Position numbers and translations under genes: made by a program. Below, one piece after another: positions 1 to 11,422 of a DNA stretch of 64,000 bases. Source of the stretch: Albifimbria verrucaria (taxonomy: Eukaryota > Ascomycota > Sordariomycetes > Hypocreales > Stachybotryaceae). The notes below the pieces were generated by a model. It did no database searches and was not told the origin of the DNA. It saw only the letters and a program-made list of their open reading frames with translations. The DNA lies in contig JAHREC010000036.1 in the NCBI GenBank assembly GCA_020081605.1, forward strand, positions 1 through 64,000, read 5' to 3'. Position 1 is the first letter of the stretch. Each line of letters opens with the position of its first letter.

Positions 1-1
1 G

Positions 2-136
2 TCGGCCTCACCAGCCAAGCAGGGCAAGACCAAATCGCGGAGCAGGAAAGAATTACCCGTCAAGGCCCTTGTTGAAGAGGCAGGTCACAGCATACAGCAT
101 GCGAAGCGGCCGGGCGATGTTCCCCACCATGTGTGA
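2..136 (+). CDS. Possible 3' end of a gene cut by the window edge
   Basis: An open frame enters from the left edge and stops with TGA at 134-136. The 44 residues are rich in Lys, Arg and Ser at first (a KSRSRKELPV stretch), which is compatible with a nuclear protein tail. There is no recognisable domain and the frame is short enough to be chance. Positions 137-1359 hold no gene I can support. Confidence 0.22.
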   Translation, partial: SASPAKQGKTKSRSRKELPVKALVEEAGHSIQHAKRPGDVPHHV

Positions 137-1359
137 CGAGGCTCGGAGTGCTCGAAGGGAGGGGTGAGAGTAAACAAATAGCCCCCAACTTATAGGCTTC
201 GGCGGCAACCTTAACCTTGGCCGGCGATAAAAGGCAAATTGACAACTACCAGCACAGAGTCGCCATGAGGATTGGTTGACAGACCCCAGCACGATATGTC
301 GTGCCCGCACCACTCAACATCTTCGCGGAAGCAACTAACAGAGAGCCCGGGGAGGGGAGGGGCAGGGCCAAGCCAGTCAAATGATCATGACCATGTCCTC
401 TCCCCATCTTCGACTCTACCAGATGGGGCTAGCCAGGATCTGTCATGCACAGGACCAACGGGCTGGCAAGTTCCCTGTCATTTTAGTCAAGTTTGGGCTT
501 TCGTTGGTCTTTGAGGCTCTGCGGGTTGGGCTGAACATTACGGAGCAGTCCGTCGCCGATCGTATTACTGGTACGATCCGATATTCGAAAATCACCCACG
601 CCGCGCTGTTGTCTAGTTGCTGCCTGAATCCTTGTGTTTTGCCCTTATCCTTGTTGCCTCTAACCCAACGCCTCCACCTGAGTAGGTTCGGAGATACCCG
701 CCTAGCACACCGCACATAGATCTCAGCGTCGTATGCATTGCCGCGAATTCATGCCGTGAGTTTGTGCCGTGGCTTTGTGCCATGTTTCTGTGCAGTGTTT
801 TGCTTTCTCTCTGGCTTTTGACTATAGGTATCTTCACCTGATACGAACAATACCTCAAGTCAGCTCTCAGTAGCTAGAAGAATCGACGAGTTGAACGACC
901 TCAACGTTAGTTGTCCCCAAGGTGATTCTATCGAGTCGATAATCCTTGCCGCCGCCCTTTGTATCAATCATGTAAAACTCGGTGGTATCTCAGGGGACCA
1001 ACAAGCAGTCTTATGTCTGTTGGCCGAGGCTCTTTGAGTGGCAGGCTTTGTCCTGCAGGCTTTGTTTGTGTTGTCATGCATATGCATCTGGTCTGCATCA
1101 ATGCGAAGGCGGAACAGGGCTCAAACATAGATGCCTACATCGGATCGGGCTGCTGTTTGAATGTAGGCGCTGCGACGATTCCGTCGGTGGTATGCCGGTC
1201 ATTCTGGTCCCTGGGGTTGGTATTTAGGGAAGGACTCCACTCGTGGAACTGGAGGCCCCTTAATATGAGATCGAATCCCATTTCTTTATCTCTCTAGTCG
1301 GCCTTCTGCCATTTTTCTTATGCTTCGTCTAACATCATCCATAAAACCACTGGGTGTCG

Positions 1360-3302
1360 ATGACCGCCCGTATGTGTATTCAATTCCTCTTCACGCCATT
1401 GGTGCGGCTTTCACACAGCCTATTGAACGCAATCCATTCCGTTCGAAGACGAAGTAGCTTGAACATACCCTCTGCCCCTGGTCGGATAGTCAAGAATAAT
1501 AAGCCGTTATCAAAATCTCAGAAGTGGCAGATATTCATTCTGTGTAGGCAGTCTATCCATTCCTAACCCGGTACAACGTGCTAACGCAACTCCACAAGGC
1601 TGTTGCCGCATATGTGAGCCGATCTCTTTCACGTCGATCTTTTCGTATTGTTTCCAAATGGTTAAAGACTTTGGCATTACCAAAGACCCTGAGCAAATCT
1701 TGACCTATATTGCTATGGTCACCTCGATATTTACCCTGTGCGAATTCTTCACGAGCACGCTATGGGGAACGTTGAGTGACAGAATCGGACGTAAGCCGGT
1801 CTTGATGATCGGGCTGGCTGGGACAATCATCAGCGTCCTGATCTTCGGCTTCGCGCAAAATCTCACAACTGCCCTAGTGGCGCGGGCCTTAGGCGGTCTT
1901 CTCAACGGGTAGGCAAAGCACCACGAGCCTCTCTCTCACTTCTGAAGAGCTGACGATACCCTTTCACAGGAATGGCGGCGTCATAACCACGGCTGCGATC
2001 GAGTTGGTCGAATCCAAGGAGGACCAAGATGAGCAGAGACAGGCTACGACGAAGACCAACGAGAACGCAACTCGTGTATCGGCCATTGTGCAATTGATGT
2101 GGAGCATGGGGTATGTTGCTGGATGATGGCATTGATGAAAGCAGCGCATTGACGCGTATCAGGTCGACCATCGGTCACATCATCGGAGGCTACTGTGCGC
2201 GCCCATGCATACTCTATCCGAAGATATTCCCCAAGGGCAGCATTTGGGATACCTACCCATACCTCCTACCCAACCTAATCAGCGCAGGCATCCTCCTCAT
2301 CGGCATCGTAGTTGGTCTTATGTTCCTCGAGGAAACGCTTGAGGTGGACAAGCGTCAGGAATACACATGGAGACAAGCGGTTGGTTACGTCTTCTCGCTG
2401 TTCTCCCGAACCGTCATCTCTCCAGAAGGCCAAAGGCTTCAGGGCGGCAACCCCGGAGCCAACTACAGAACCAACCATGGAACCAACTATGGAACCAACT
2501 ATGGAACCAACTATGGAACCAACTATGGAACCGTGGACGCTCGGGACACCGCAGGCCAGCCCCACAAGAAATTTACCCGACAACTGCGAAGACAACTGCA
2601 GCTCATGATCGCTTCCGTTGGAATCTTGGCATTGTACGTACTAGTATCGATGATCCCAGTCTAGTTTACCCCGTTAATGCCATGCAGCCATAATATGACT
2701 TTTGACCAGCTGTTCCCTGCGTTTTTGAGCGCCAGCGCTCCAGAGAAGCCTATCCGTGAGCTTCCTTTTCGATTTGTAGATGGCTTTGGATTTGCGACGG
2801 ATACAATCGGCACCATCATGTCGTCCCAAGGAGTCATCTCCCTCTTCTGCGGCTACGTTGTACTTTGCTGTAACCTACTTAAACATAGACCCTTACGCCT
2901 GCTCCGGATCATCGCCGCCTTTTACATCCCTCTCTACGTCGTCACCCCTATCTGGTACTCTTGCCACGTAAGATACAGATGGTGGGCATCTTCGTTGTGG
3001 GTTCTTGGAGGGCTGTTTTGATCGCTATGGCGCAACCTTGCCATAACACCCTGATCAACAACTTGCTGGCGGATGGTGATAATCTCGGAAAGATCAACGG
3101 GTCCGCAGCGGCGACAGCAAGCCTGAGTCGAACATTCGGCCCTATTGTATCGGGCTTCCTTAACTCGACGGGCTTGAAAATCGGTTATTCAGTGTTGCCA
3201 TGGTGGTTCAGCGGCTTCGTTGCATCCTTGGGAGCGCTCATCAGCCTTGGGATCAGTGAAAGCATACCTCAGGCTGCCGATGACGAAGAAGCGAATATGT
3301 GA
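1360..3302 (+). pseudogene. MFS transporter (zinc-induced-facilitator-like / tetracycline-resistance-like type), frame broken
   Basis: Proton-coupled multidrug or metal-type MFS permease of the plasma or vacuolar membrane; the substrate cannot be read from sequence. The ATG at 1360 is in frame with a first exon ending at 1543. The second exon from 1599 encodes the family start RICEPISFTSIF, then TM1-TM2, the loop-2/3 signature GTLSDRIGRKP and a GLLNGN motif. Exons are about 1360-1543, 1599-1908, 1970-2110, 2163-2633 and 2688-3302, with a CTAAC branch site in intron 1. A hydrophilic central loop holds an Asn-Tyr-Gly-Thr repeat (2463-2532). Near 2946 the frame of the membrane segment FYIPLYVVTP must shift by one base to continue as LPRKIQMVGIF; one extra C in the CCCC run would restore it. 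The phase at the 2110/2163 junction also does not fit cleanly. Family assignment is firm; whether the gene is broken in the organism is open. Confidence 0.78.
2463..2532 (+). repeat. 12-bp tandem repeat inside the MFS gene
   Basis: About five units of AACCAACTATGG, the first with one difference (ACC for ACT). The unit is a multiple of three and encodes repeated Asn-Tyr-Gly-Thr in the predicted cytosolic loop between the two halves of the transporter, so copy-number changes would keep the frame. Confidence 0.93.
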
Positions 3303-6300
3303 TCAGGTCGGGGCTCTTGAGCAGACATTTGAACGCACAGTTATTGTGGGTTCGGCTATTACACATTTGTCAAGTATACCATGGACTGGCTCAAGATCTG
3401 GAAATGTGGACTCCATGGGGAGATCATGATGAGCAGGAGCCTCAGTTGCGAGGTATGGTAAACGTCAAACGCCAATAGGGTAGAGTTGCTCTATGTAAAG
3501 CTGCTTACGTATAAAAATATTGTTGCCGTGGTGGGCATGATGTTCGCAATGGCTCGTTTATAAACCCACACTCCGTTAACGGTCTTTAAAGCCAGTGACG
3601 TACACGCTCCTACTACATTTTAGTAGGACCAGATCCAACCGACTCAGTGGAGTCTGCTATCAAGGATCATGGGTCATGGGTCGTGAATCATGGATTATGG
3701 GTTGTGAATCATGGATCGTGGGCCGCCTCTATCAACTCTCAAGACAGATATACCGATATAAAGGAAAGTGGCGAGGAGGTGGATGCGATATGACGGGCAT
3801 TGCTGCCTTGTTCACGATTAGGTCTGTTTCGCAACTCGGGGCAGCCATTCGTGGTTTGGCTGCTCCAAGTGTCATACATCTAATCGACCAGATGAATTGG
3901 TATAGCCGTCAACTCCTGGCGGCCTAGGGATATGGGCTTTGTTCTGCAATGGGCGTCTTTTCTGCTTGCATTTGCACAATACCTAGGATAAAGAGATCAT
4001 GTTGGCTCACCTCATCACGCCTATTTCATCCCAGTTACTGTCCTTATCACAAATTGGGCGGGCGGTCCAGCTTTCTACACGAATCTTATTCGCTACTAAG
4101 CTGAGTCTATACGAATTGTCTCCATGGCACGAGACAGAGGAGCTTCAACACCCGGGTCTTCTTTCCCAACACCCGTCGTAGAGTACAGCTGCAAAACAAC
4201 CAGTAGCGACAAGAAATCACTGCGAGTCTACTGCAGGGGCGGCGGTCCCGGTTCATAATCCAGTTGACAATATACCGGCTCCGCCGACCCTGATGCCGCT
4301 CACGTTCGGAACACTTAGTGTCAAGTCAACGTTGTTTCAACGGGCACCGCCCCATGGCGATAGGTATACGCAGCTGTGGAACAGCAACCTGCCTTATGTT
4401 CTGGCCAACATTGATGATCGACAGCCGCTCAGAAACTGAAAATGCCTGCTGGGGACAGAGGGATCAAAGGAGTGTAAGCGAAGTACCTATTGCTCATTCC
4501 ACTCCTCCACGACAAGTCTCAGTTGGTTCTCCAGGCACACAAGCTAGTCAATGCCTTCCGCCCCTGGGTTAGGATCCGCAAGCACCCTTTCAAATAGGCT
4601 CCCCACATCCACGAGTATTGATTGCAGGATTTCTTTGGGCGCACGGCGCAAGTCATCGTCTGTCTCACAGGTAAACCCTATCCACTGAGGAGCCCACACC
4701 AGGCCAGAGCCTATTCTTGCTATCCCACAAACAGGAAGGTCCTCCACGTGCTCTTCAATGTCAAACCTGCTGACTGGTCAATGAAACTGACTGGAGATAC
4801 AGCCATTGAGCCAGACCGCAAGGAAACCCACCTTGTCCAGCCTTTGGCGCTTCGATGGCTCTTACGCGTTGTGGCTACCAGGCAGCCAAAAAGTCCCTAT
4901 ATGTGATTAATGCGCAGGACCTTGGTGAAGAACTGACGGCTGAGGCGAGCTGGGGAAGATGAGGGTAGAATTGAGGTTTAAGATTGAGGCCACCTGCACT
5001 GAGGCTTCTATGCCAGACGAAAGGAGCAATTACATAACGAAGGGATGGCGGCTTTTATATGAATGTTGTCGTTGGGAGATCGGAGGGAAGATGGGATGAA
5101 ACACAGCCCGGCACAAGGCATACTGCGAGGCAAAGGAGGCTAGTTATCGCATGACTTGGAATTGTAAGGTAGCAACAGCTGTATAGTCGCAGAGATGCGA
5201 TGTGGCGCATTGGACGCCTCCAGCGCCTGCCAACGAAAGAACGGTCTAGTCATCAGAGCGACGAGTTCCCGTCCAGGCGCACCACACAGGCGCACCACGA
5301 CACCGGCAGTGCACGCTCGTTAACCACCTGCTGGGTTACATTGTTTCTCTTCAATACACTGATCCTCGGGTTTTCGCAATGGTCAAGCCTAGGCACTTGA
5401 TATCTCTTCGTGGCCGCAGTTGGTTATCTTCTGCCTAGGCCAACACTGAAGGCTCGCCCCGAAGAGGGAGCAGAGGCCCGGCAAGAATAACCTGAAGATT
5501 GACCTGAGGCTCTCTGGTGGTAGCCTACAATGCCAACGCAGGCAATGTCGAAGGAGCAAAGGCACAAATGCAACGTCATGCAGCGCCTGGAGACAAGCTC
5601 ATTCGTGGCCTTCAGTCTCAGAGCAAACCGAATGATAAGGGGAATGAAAGATTGTAGCATTCCGTCAGCCCTCTCGTCTTGGCCACTATTTTCCAGCCGT
5701 CCAGCTGTCCAGTCACCATTGATAACCATCTCAGATACAGTTGGCAGTGCGCCATGCGGCTGTGCGGCTGTGCGGCTGGGGTGCAACACATAAAGCACTT
5801 CTAGGGCGAACTGCCAAAAGCCTACACTTCTCTCCGATGGTAGAGCACATGGTTCGCCTGTCGTGTGCATGGGAAGGCAGCAGCATGACAGCTTTCCAAC
5901 TTATATCCACTTCACAAATGACCCATGGGTGGATTGAGCCAAGTGAATGCGGACAGTCTCTATGACTGGTACCAGTGGCAGAGCAGGTGGGTACGCCGAG
6001 GGCGTAGGCAACGCTCATAACACACTATCGCTCACCTTTCGGGGCATCTCATGATCACATCGCCATAGCTGTCCGTTGGGGTCAGCCCACCGTTAGATGA
6101 ACGAATGACCTCATACAGGCAGCCTTCAGATCCGTCACCCCTTTGATGGCTGATCCCTCCCGCAATCTGCTATATAGGCTGCGACAGTGGTAGCAAGCCC
6201 TCGTCATGTCCAAGGGCATCATTTGATCAGCAAGCTGTTCTTCGGGGTGTCTGGACACGAATTAGCAAAGTATTGAAGCCTACGCGGCCCTACGCCTAGA

Positions 6301-6439
6301 CTACGGACGCAGTAGTAGGAACGGTAGTAGGAACAATTGCTCCTCTTGACCTAAACAAGTGACGAATGAGGAAAGTTTGATTTACAGAGTAGGTTAGAAC
6401 TTCGTTTTACGGCCGAAGACGTCATTTATTCACGGCACG
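3303..6439. other. Gene-poor interval
   Basis: Short overlapping frames on both strands with no family resemblance and no consistent splice signals. The only ordered structure is the direct repeat at 3665-3722. Confidence 0.5.
3665..3722 (+). repeat. 21-bp imperfect direct repeat
   Basis: Two adjacent 21-bp units (GGGTCGTGAATCATGGATTAT-like, then GGGTTGTGAATCATGGATCGT-like) preceded by a partial ATCATGGGTC unit. No gene is associated. Confidence 0.8.
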
Positions 6440-6720
6440 TCTCGATAGTATACATATGGCAAACCATGACCATGGGCCTTACGGCAGAAACCACCAAAAG
6501 TAAAAGCCATCGACTTCCATGCCTCTTCTCCTGCATCATCGTTGTTTCCGGTGATATCACTATGCGAGATGGTGGTCAACGCCGGGACAAGCATTCCCGA
6601 TCACTACAGCTGGCAAAGCATATAACCGCACAGAAAGGCTGCCGCTCGATGCATCGTATCCCCTTTGTTATATCGAATACCAGACATAAGTGAGTTGCAT
6701 TCCAACCTGACTAGTCTCAT
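6440..6720 (+). repeat. Dispersed repeat family 1, copy a (diverged)
   Basis: Aligns by eye with 9600-9900 (+) and the reverse complement of about 31050-31262. The best shared block is TTTCCGGTGATATCACTATG here against GTCCGGTAATGACAATGTCC at 9717, followed by a shared CGAGA(C)AAGC...GGCAAA...CAT pattern. Copies differ at many positions. The element is non-coding as it stands. From its end to 7094 I see nothing. Confidence 0.55.
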
Positions 6721-7094
6721 AAGCTCAACTCTCCTTCGTGCTTCCCATCCTCGAAGCGGTCATATTCAATTGCTTCCAAGTGTACTCTTCAGGTTGTCCC
6801 AGAATCTTGCGCATGCTATGTTGTCACTGCTGTCGCCCCCAGAGATACGTTGGAAATAGTTGATTATGGCAGACTCATCTCGCTACATGATGTCGGAGCG
6901 TAGGTATGCCTCTGTCTTCCTGCGTATACAAAGCAGCCCATGACCAAGCGTGTCTATGACCTGGCCTGACGATCCAGGCCTGCCACCGGGCTTTCGGGCG
7001 CGGGATCAAGCGTCACCAAAGCAGCCATGGGAGGGAAGACAAGAGTCGATTATAACCTACTAGAAACACATCGAAGTACAACTGCGGACCTTGT

Positions 7095-8690
7095 TTAGGT
7101 GGCAACTTTGTCAATGATGTCGGCAGGCACGGCGTAGAATGCGATGGCGATGATAACGTAGAGACCGAGAAGCATGGCGCCTTCGAGATAGTTGGACTGG
7201 CCATCCTGGAGGGTTTAAGTGACAACCAGGACGGAAACGGCAAACGCGACGGTTTCAACTGAAGACAAGGTTGGTATAAATCAGCGTACCCCAGTAGACC
7301 AAACCCCGACTTACACGTTTGGAAATGGAGAGTCATACCTTGTCCGATGATCCAGCCGACAATGACAAGAAAAGGAGTCATGAACAGGGCAATCTGGATG
7401 CTGGAGCCGATGGCGACGCCCATGGCAAGGTCCATCTTGTTGCGCAGGGCAACTACAACAGCGGTGACGTGCTCAGCCGCATTGCCGACAATGGGAATGA
7501 GAATCAGTCCGATGAAGGTTTTACTGACATGTATGGTCTCGACAATATCCTCGATACTACCAACGAGATATTCGGCGCAGATGGCGACCAGAACAGTAGC
7601 GACAACAAGGACGACACCGGCGGCGACAGGGCCCAGGGTTGGCTGCTCGGCTTCGTGTTCTGCACCGCCGTTGTTTTGGCTCTCAGGCTCGAAGAGGTTG
7701 CTGTGGGTTCGAAGTTGGAAAACGAGGTATAGGACGTAGAGCAGCAGCAGAATGATGGCGGTACCACGCGACAGAACAAGCACACTGCTGGTCTTCTTGT
7801 CGTTGTCAGACCTAGATTGGCCAAGGACAGCGTAGAGCTGCTAGCACGTTAGCGCATCGGTTCACGATGAAGGTCTAACAGTATCAACTTACAGCAGCAG
7901 GGAGAACTAGGGACGCAGAAGACAGAGTCATCAAGGAACAAGTGGTTTGTGCTGTACCAAAGAGAATCTCTGCTCGGTTCCCTGGCCATTGCGTCCGCGA
8001 TGAACCAAGCCTCCGAGAAAGAAGCACATTCCCATGACAAGCAGGAGATTGGATAGAATAGAACCCAGCATAGAAGACTGCATGACTCCGATCTGACCGT
8101 CCCTGAGCGCGATAACACTGACCTGGGCATGGTTAGCATCGACGCTGAAAAGAAGAGACAAGATTGATCACATACAATCAGCTCGACGGCATTACCAAAT
8201 GTTGCGTTCATCAATCCACCCAGCGTCTCACCAAGCTTAATGGCAAGCTCCTCGGTCGCAAACGACAAAACAGCGGCGAGAGGGATAATGGCCAAGAAGT
8301 TGATGGTGAAAACAGCAGTAGAGCTCCATCCGAGATGGCCGGCGATGATGCCGATGGGCACCATGATGAGAAGGAAGTTCACATAGTCTATGTAGCTGTT
8401 GGCATCACCGTCATGTTGTGGATCGAGAGGACGAGGATGGGGATAGGCCTACTGCTCAAGACCGTCACCTTGATGACGTGGAGGACATAGGCGAGGCTCC
8501 GAACAACGCGGTTCTCGCTGTCTATGCCGGGCGTGTACTTGGTGTTGAAAAATAAGCCAAAGAAGCCAAAGAAGCCAAAGAAGCCGCTCGACCGGTGGTG
8601 ATCGTTGCCGTCATCGTGCCCCGACGGGGCCGGCCCGCCATTGATCAAGGGAGTGCGCTCACTGGCGTCGCTGGAAGATTTGTTACCCAT
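7095..8690 (-). pseudogene. Vacuolar Ca2+/H+ exchanger (VCX1/CAX family), frame broken
   Basis: Cation/H+ antiporter that moves cytosolic Ca2+ into the vacuole. Five exons follow from splice signals: 8690-8453, 8387-8176, 8122-7893, 7837-7315 and 7258-7095, joined by introns of 53-65 nt. The first CAX signature ([12 protein letters not shown]) crosses intron 2 and the second (GNAAEHVTAVVVA) is in exon 4, with the expected membrane segments around them. The soluble N-terminus carries an FFG repeat. Two lesions interrupt it. Near 7970 the frame of [15 protein letters not shown] must shift by one base to reach the conserved [13 protein letters not shown]. At 7215-7217 an in-frame TAA lies where the family usually has Tyr after FAVSVLVVT, although the downstream LQDGQSNYLEGAMLLGLY is well conserved. 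The family call is firm. Confidence 0.85.
8549..8585 (-). repeat. 9-bp tandem repeat encoding Phe-Phe-Gly
   Basis: About four units of GCCAAAGAA on the plus strand, translating on the minus strand to repeated Phe-Phe-Gly in the N-terminal tail of the exchanger. In frame, so expandable without loss of reading. Confidence 0.88.
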
Positions 8691-9426
8691 TAGGCGTCTG
8701 ATTTTTCGAGCAAACCGTAGGGGAGCTGTGGTCGTAGTAGTAAGTTGGTTAGCATCGTAGCCAGCGTCAACCTTGAACAGAGCGCATGACGATCAGTTCG
8801 CGATGCGAAACACGAAGGGCAGGGAAACGACAAGACAGGTGCTCACAGATACAGAACCGACACTGCCAATTGAGCTGGTCTTACTGGCAGTCCAGAAAGG
8901 GAGTAGAATCCAACAGGTCCAACAGTCACGTTGCCCTATGCGCACCGAAATCGTACAGAGACGTCGCCGAGTAGAGAAGACAACAAATGAGGCCAATGGA
9001 GGATCTCTGAGTAATTGTAGGATGACAGAAAGGGAGTTATGTTTCCAATGAAAATGGTTGGCAAGGGGGACCAACAGCGCCCTACGCACAGGACAAGTCA
9101 TCAGAGTGGACTAGCGTGTTGCAGGGTTCCAAGCCACCACCAATGTCTGCTCCAGGTGTTGCGCAGGTTTGGTGGGTGAATTACTTCACATAACAGCACG
9201 ATTTAGACATACATAGTAGATATTTGACAGGGGCGACCAGAGAGCTGTCGAGGCAACAGTCAGGCTCACCATAGGTTATGGCCTCTTGGCCTCCACATCC
9301 GCTTGGACGGCGGGGGCAACCGGTCGAAGTAGAGAGGAAAGGCGCCTCACAGAGACCGAGGGACAGGCTCGATCACTGTCTCGATGCCAGTGTGATCGCT
9401 CATGAACCGATGCCACAGATTGACAT
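8691..9426. other. Upstream region of the exchanger; no gene seen
   Basis: Presumed 5' flank of the minus-strand exchanger. Only short frames of no recognisable family occur, and no promoter element can be called with confidence. Confidence 0.4.
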
Positions 9427-9484
9427 TTGTCCAACTGCTGGAGGCTTGTCCAACTGCTGGAGGCTTGCCCAATTAACTGGAGTC
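9427..9484 (+). repeat. 19-bp tandem repeat, three units
   Basis: Two identical units of TTGTCCAACTGCTGGAGGC followed by a diverged third unit with TAACTGGAGTC. Confidence 0.9.
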
Positions 9485-9599
9485 TTACCACATTCAATGA
9501 GATAGCGGAACCGGTTGTGAGTCTCTTGAGTCTAGCTCACGTCGCAACCGTTGAAGAAACAAAATGCGACCCGAGCAGGCGCCCACTACAACGTGAACA

Positions 9600-10152
9600 T
9601 GCGTAGTGACGATGACCATCCAGCCATTCAGCTTGCCAGGCACCGGGGTCATCGCAACAGAGATCAGAAAAGTATGACCTTGGACACCCATGCCTTCCGC
9701 ATGTTCGTCATCGTGTCCGGTAATGACAATGTCCGAGATGATGATCAGCGTCGAGACAAGCGTTCCCTTACCGCTGCGGCTGGCAAATGCATAGCTTCAC
9801 ATAAAGGTTGCCACCCTCAGGTTGACAGGGAGAGTGCCACGGAACTGCGATGGAGACATCCGAGTGGTCGACTGGGAGCAGGTGTGTCGTATCGAAACCA
9901 AGGGACATGGCTAATTTCTTTCTTTTCCTTCTCTCTTGTTCTCTCTTCTCTCGGTAGTCCTATGCAACGCAGCTATGGGGGTGGCGAAGGGGGAAGGGGA
10001 GCTGAGGCTGGCTGCAGAAGGCCTACCATGCTGAGGAAAATCAAAAGGAGACCGGTCAAAAGCAGACGCTGTTGGCTCAGCGGCCCTCAAGAAGTGTGTG
10101 CAACCTTGCTTGGCGGGTTAAAAAAAAAAGAAAAAAAAAAAAAAGAAGAAGA
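9600..10152 (+). repeat. Dispersed repeat family 1, copy b, followed by an A-rich tract
   Basis: Shares with the minus-strand copy at 30905-31262 the blocks CCATTCAGCTTGCCA, GAGATCAGAAAAGT, TGACAATGTCCGAGATG, TCTCTCTTCTCTCG and GGCTGGCTGCAGAAGGCC, in the same order, so they are copies of one element of roughly 400-500 bp. Copy b is followed at about 10112-10152 by an A-rich run (AAAAAAAAAAG then A13, then GAA repeats). In copy c the 3' block GGCTATGAGT runs straight into 11 A. An A-tailed 3' end suggests a retroposed element. No RNA polymerase III A/B boxes are obvious and no reverse transcriptase is encoded. Confidence 0.62.
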
Positions 10153-11422
10153 ATGAATGAAAGAAAGAATATAGGAGATATCTCAAAATACAAGTAACTA
10201 CAATACCGCCTTTTAAGCATTTCATGTAGCAAAGTTTTCGCTTCCCAACCGTCAACGCAGATGTTCTCATCGTAGGCTTGATGTGTGTCTGGTCCGGCTG
10301 CGAAAATCAGCGGGGAAGCAAGGCACAAAAGGACAAGGGCTGTGGGAGATTAAACCGTTCTAACCAGAGTGGGCAAATCGCCACACACACCCAGACCGAT
10401 CAAGCCTCCTCCTTGTCTTTCTTCGACCACCCATGTCAACAAACCAACTGTCTGTGGACCTGCAGGTCTAATTAGTGCCTCCAGGGCCTGCAGGTGAGGT
10501 GAACGGTGGGGGGATGCAGGCAGACGAGGCGACTAGATCGTGGGAGCCGAGACCGTGCCACGGCCGGGGCCCTTGTTGATGATGCAGATGCGCCCATGTC
10601 ACACACGACGATTCTCAATGGCACACTGACACCTTATGATTCATTCCCCACACCCACCACTACCATCCCCTGCCTGTCCCTGTCGTCCACTCGTTTTGAG
10701 ATGTGATTCCGTTTTCGGCCATGGGCCACGATTCTGCGCGCTTAGCCGCTTTCCCATTTCATCAGCCACGTTTCCATGCTCAGCCACTGCTTGATGTATT
10801 TTCCATATGCTCAGCCACTACTTAGGAGCAATTTGAAAGTTGTAGGGTAGCTGCACTAAAGGGGAACTCATTATTTGACCGCTAAGTATGCCACGAATAA
10901 CTTCAATTTCATTCGCTATTAGAAATTAATTCTGTTGCGCTCAGAATCATGATTAACCCGATCCCTAGTAACCGTCTATGTGTAGAGCCTAGGCCGCATT
11001 TTAGCTCCTGGTTCGCATTTTCGCTACCTGCTATGACCCCGTAGGTCTGCGTGTGCCCTCCACACAGAACTTGATCTACGGGTAAGTGTCTAGATGCCGG
11101 AGTTACACATCTACGACTCTGAAAACGGAAAGACTACTTGGCGGTGAACAAGTGAAATCCAGGTGTTTCGTAGTGTATGCGAGAAAATCCAATCAACAGA
11201 TACAGTAACAGACATAGAGACAGATACAGATTCTCACTTTGCCAACGGCCCCTGACGTTTGCGGCGTCACGCTGCTGGTAGTTTAGAGCCATACTCTTCT
11301 ACCTTAACAATGAGGCGCGACATAAAGTCGTGTCGCCCAAAAGCCAGTGCATACCCAAAGTCGAGCTATCATTTGACCACGAGCTGTGACTCGAACCTGT
11401 ACTCCCATAGGGCTTCGCAGGA
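10153..11422. other. Intergenic, no gene seen
   Basis: Contains only short frames and a loosely repeated CTCAGCCACT block near 10780-10815. Nothing else stands out. Confidence 0.45.

Noticed and set aside
2968..2982. GTAAGATACAG as a tiny intron that would explain the MFS frame change
   Set aside because: Far below any workable intron length; a one-base loss in the C run fits better.
7319..7739. Plus-strand frames of 130-137 codons
   Set aside because: Antisense shadows of the Ca2+/H+ exchanger exon 4.
9600..10152. Family 1 repeat as a protein-coding gene (201-codon frame at 9551-10156)
   Set aside because: The frame is not kept in the other two copies and ends in the A-rich tract, so it is chance.
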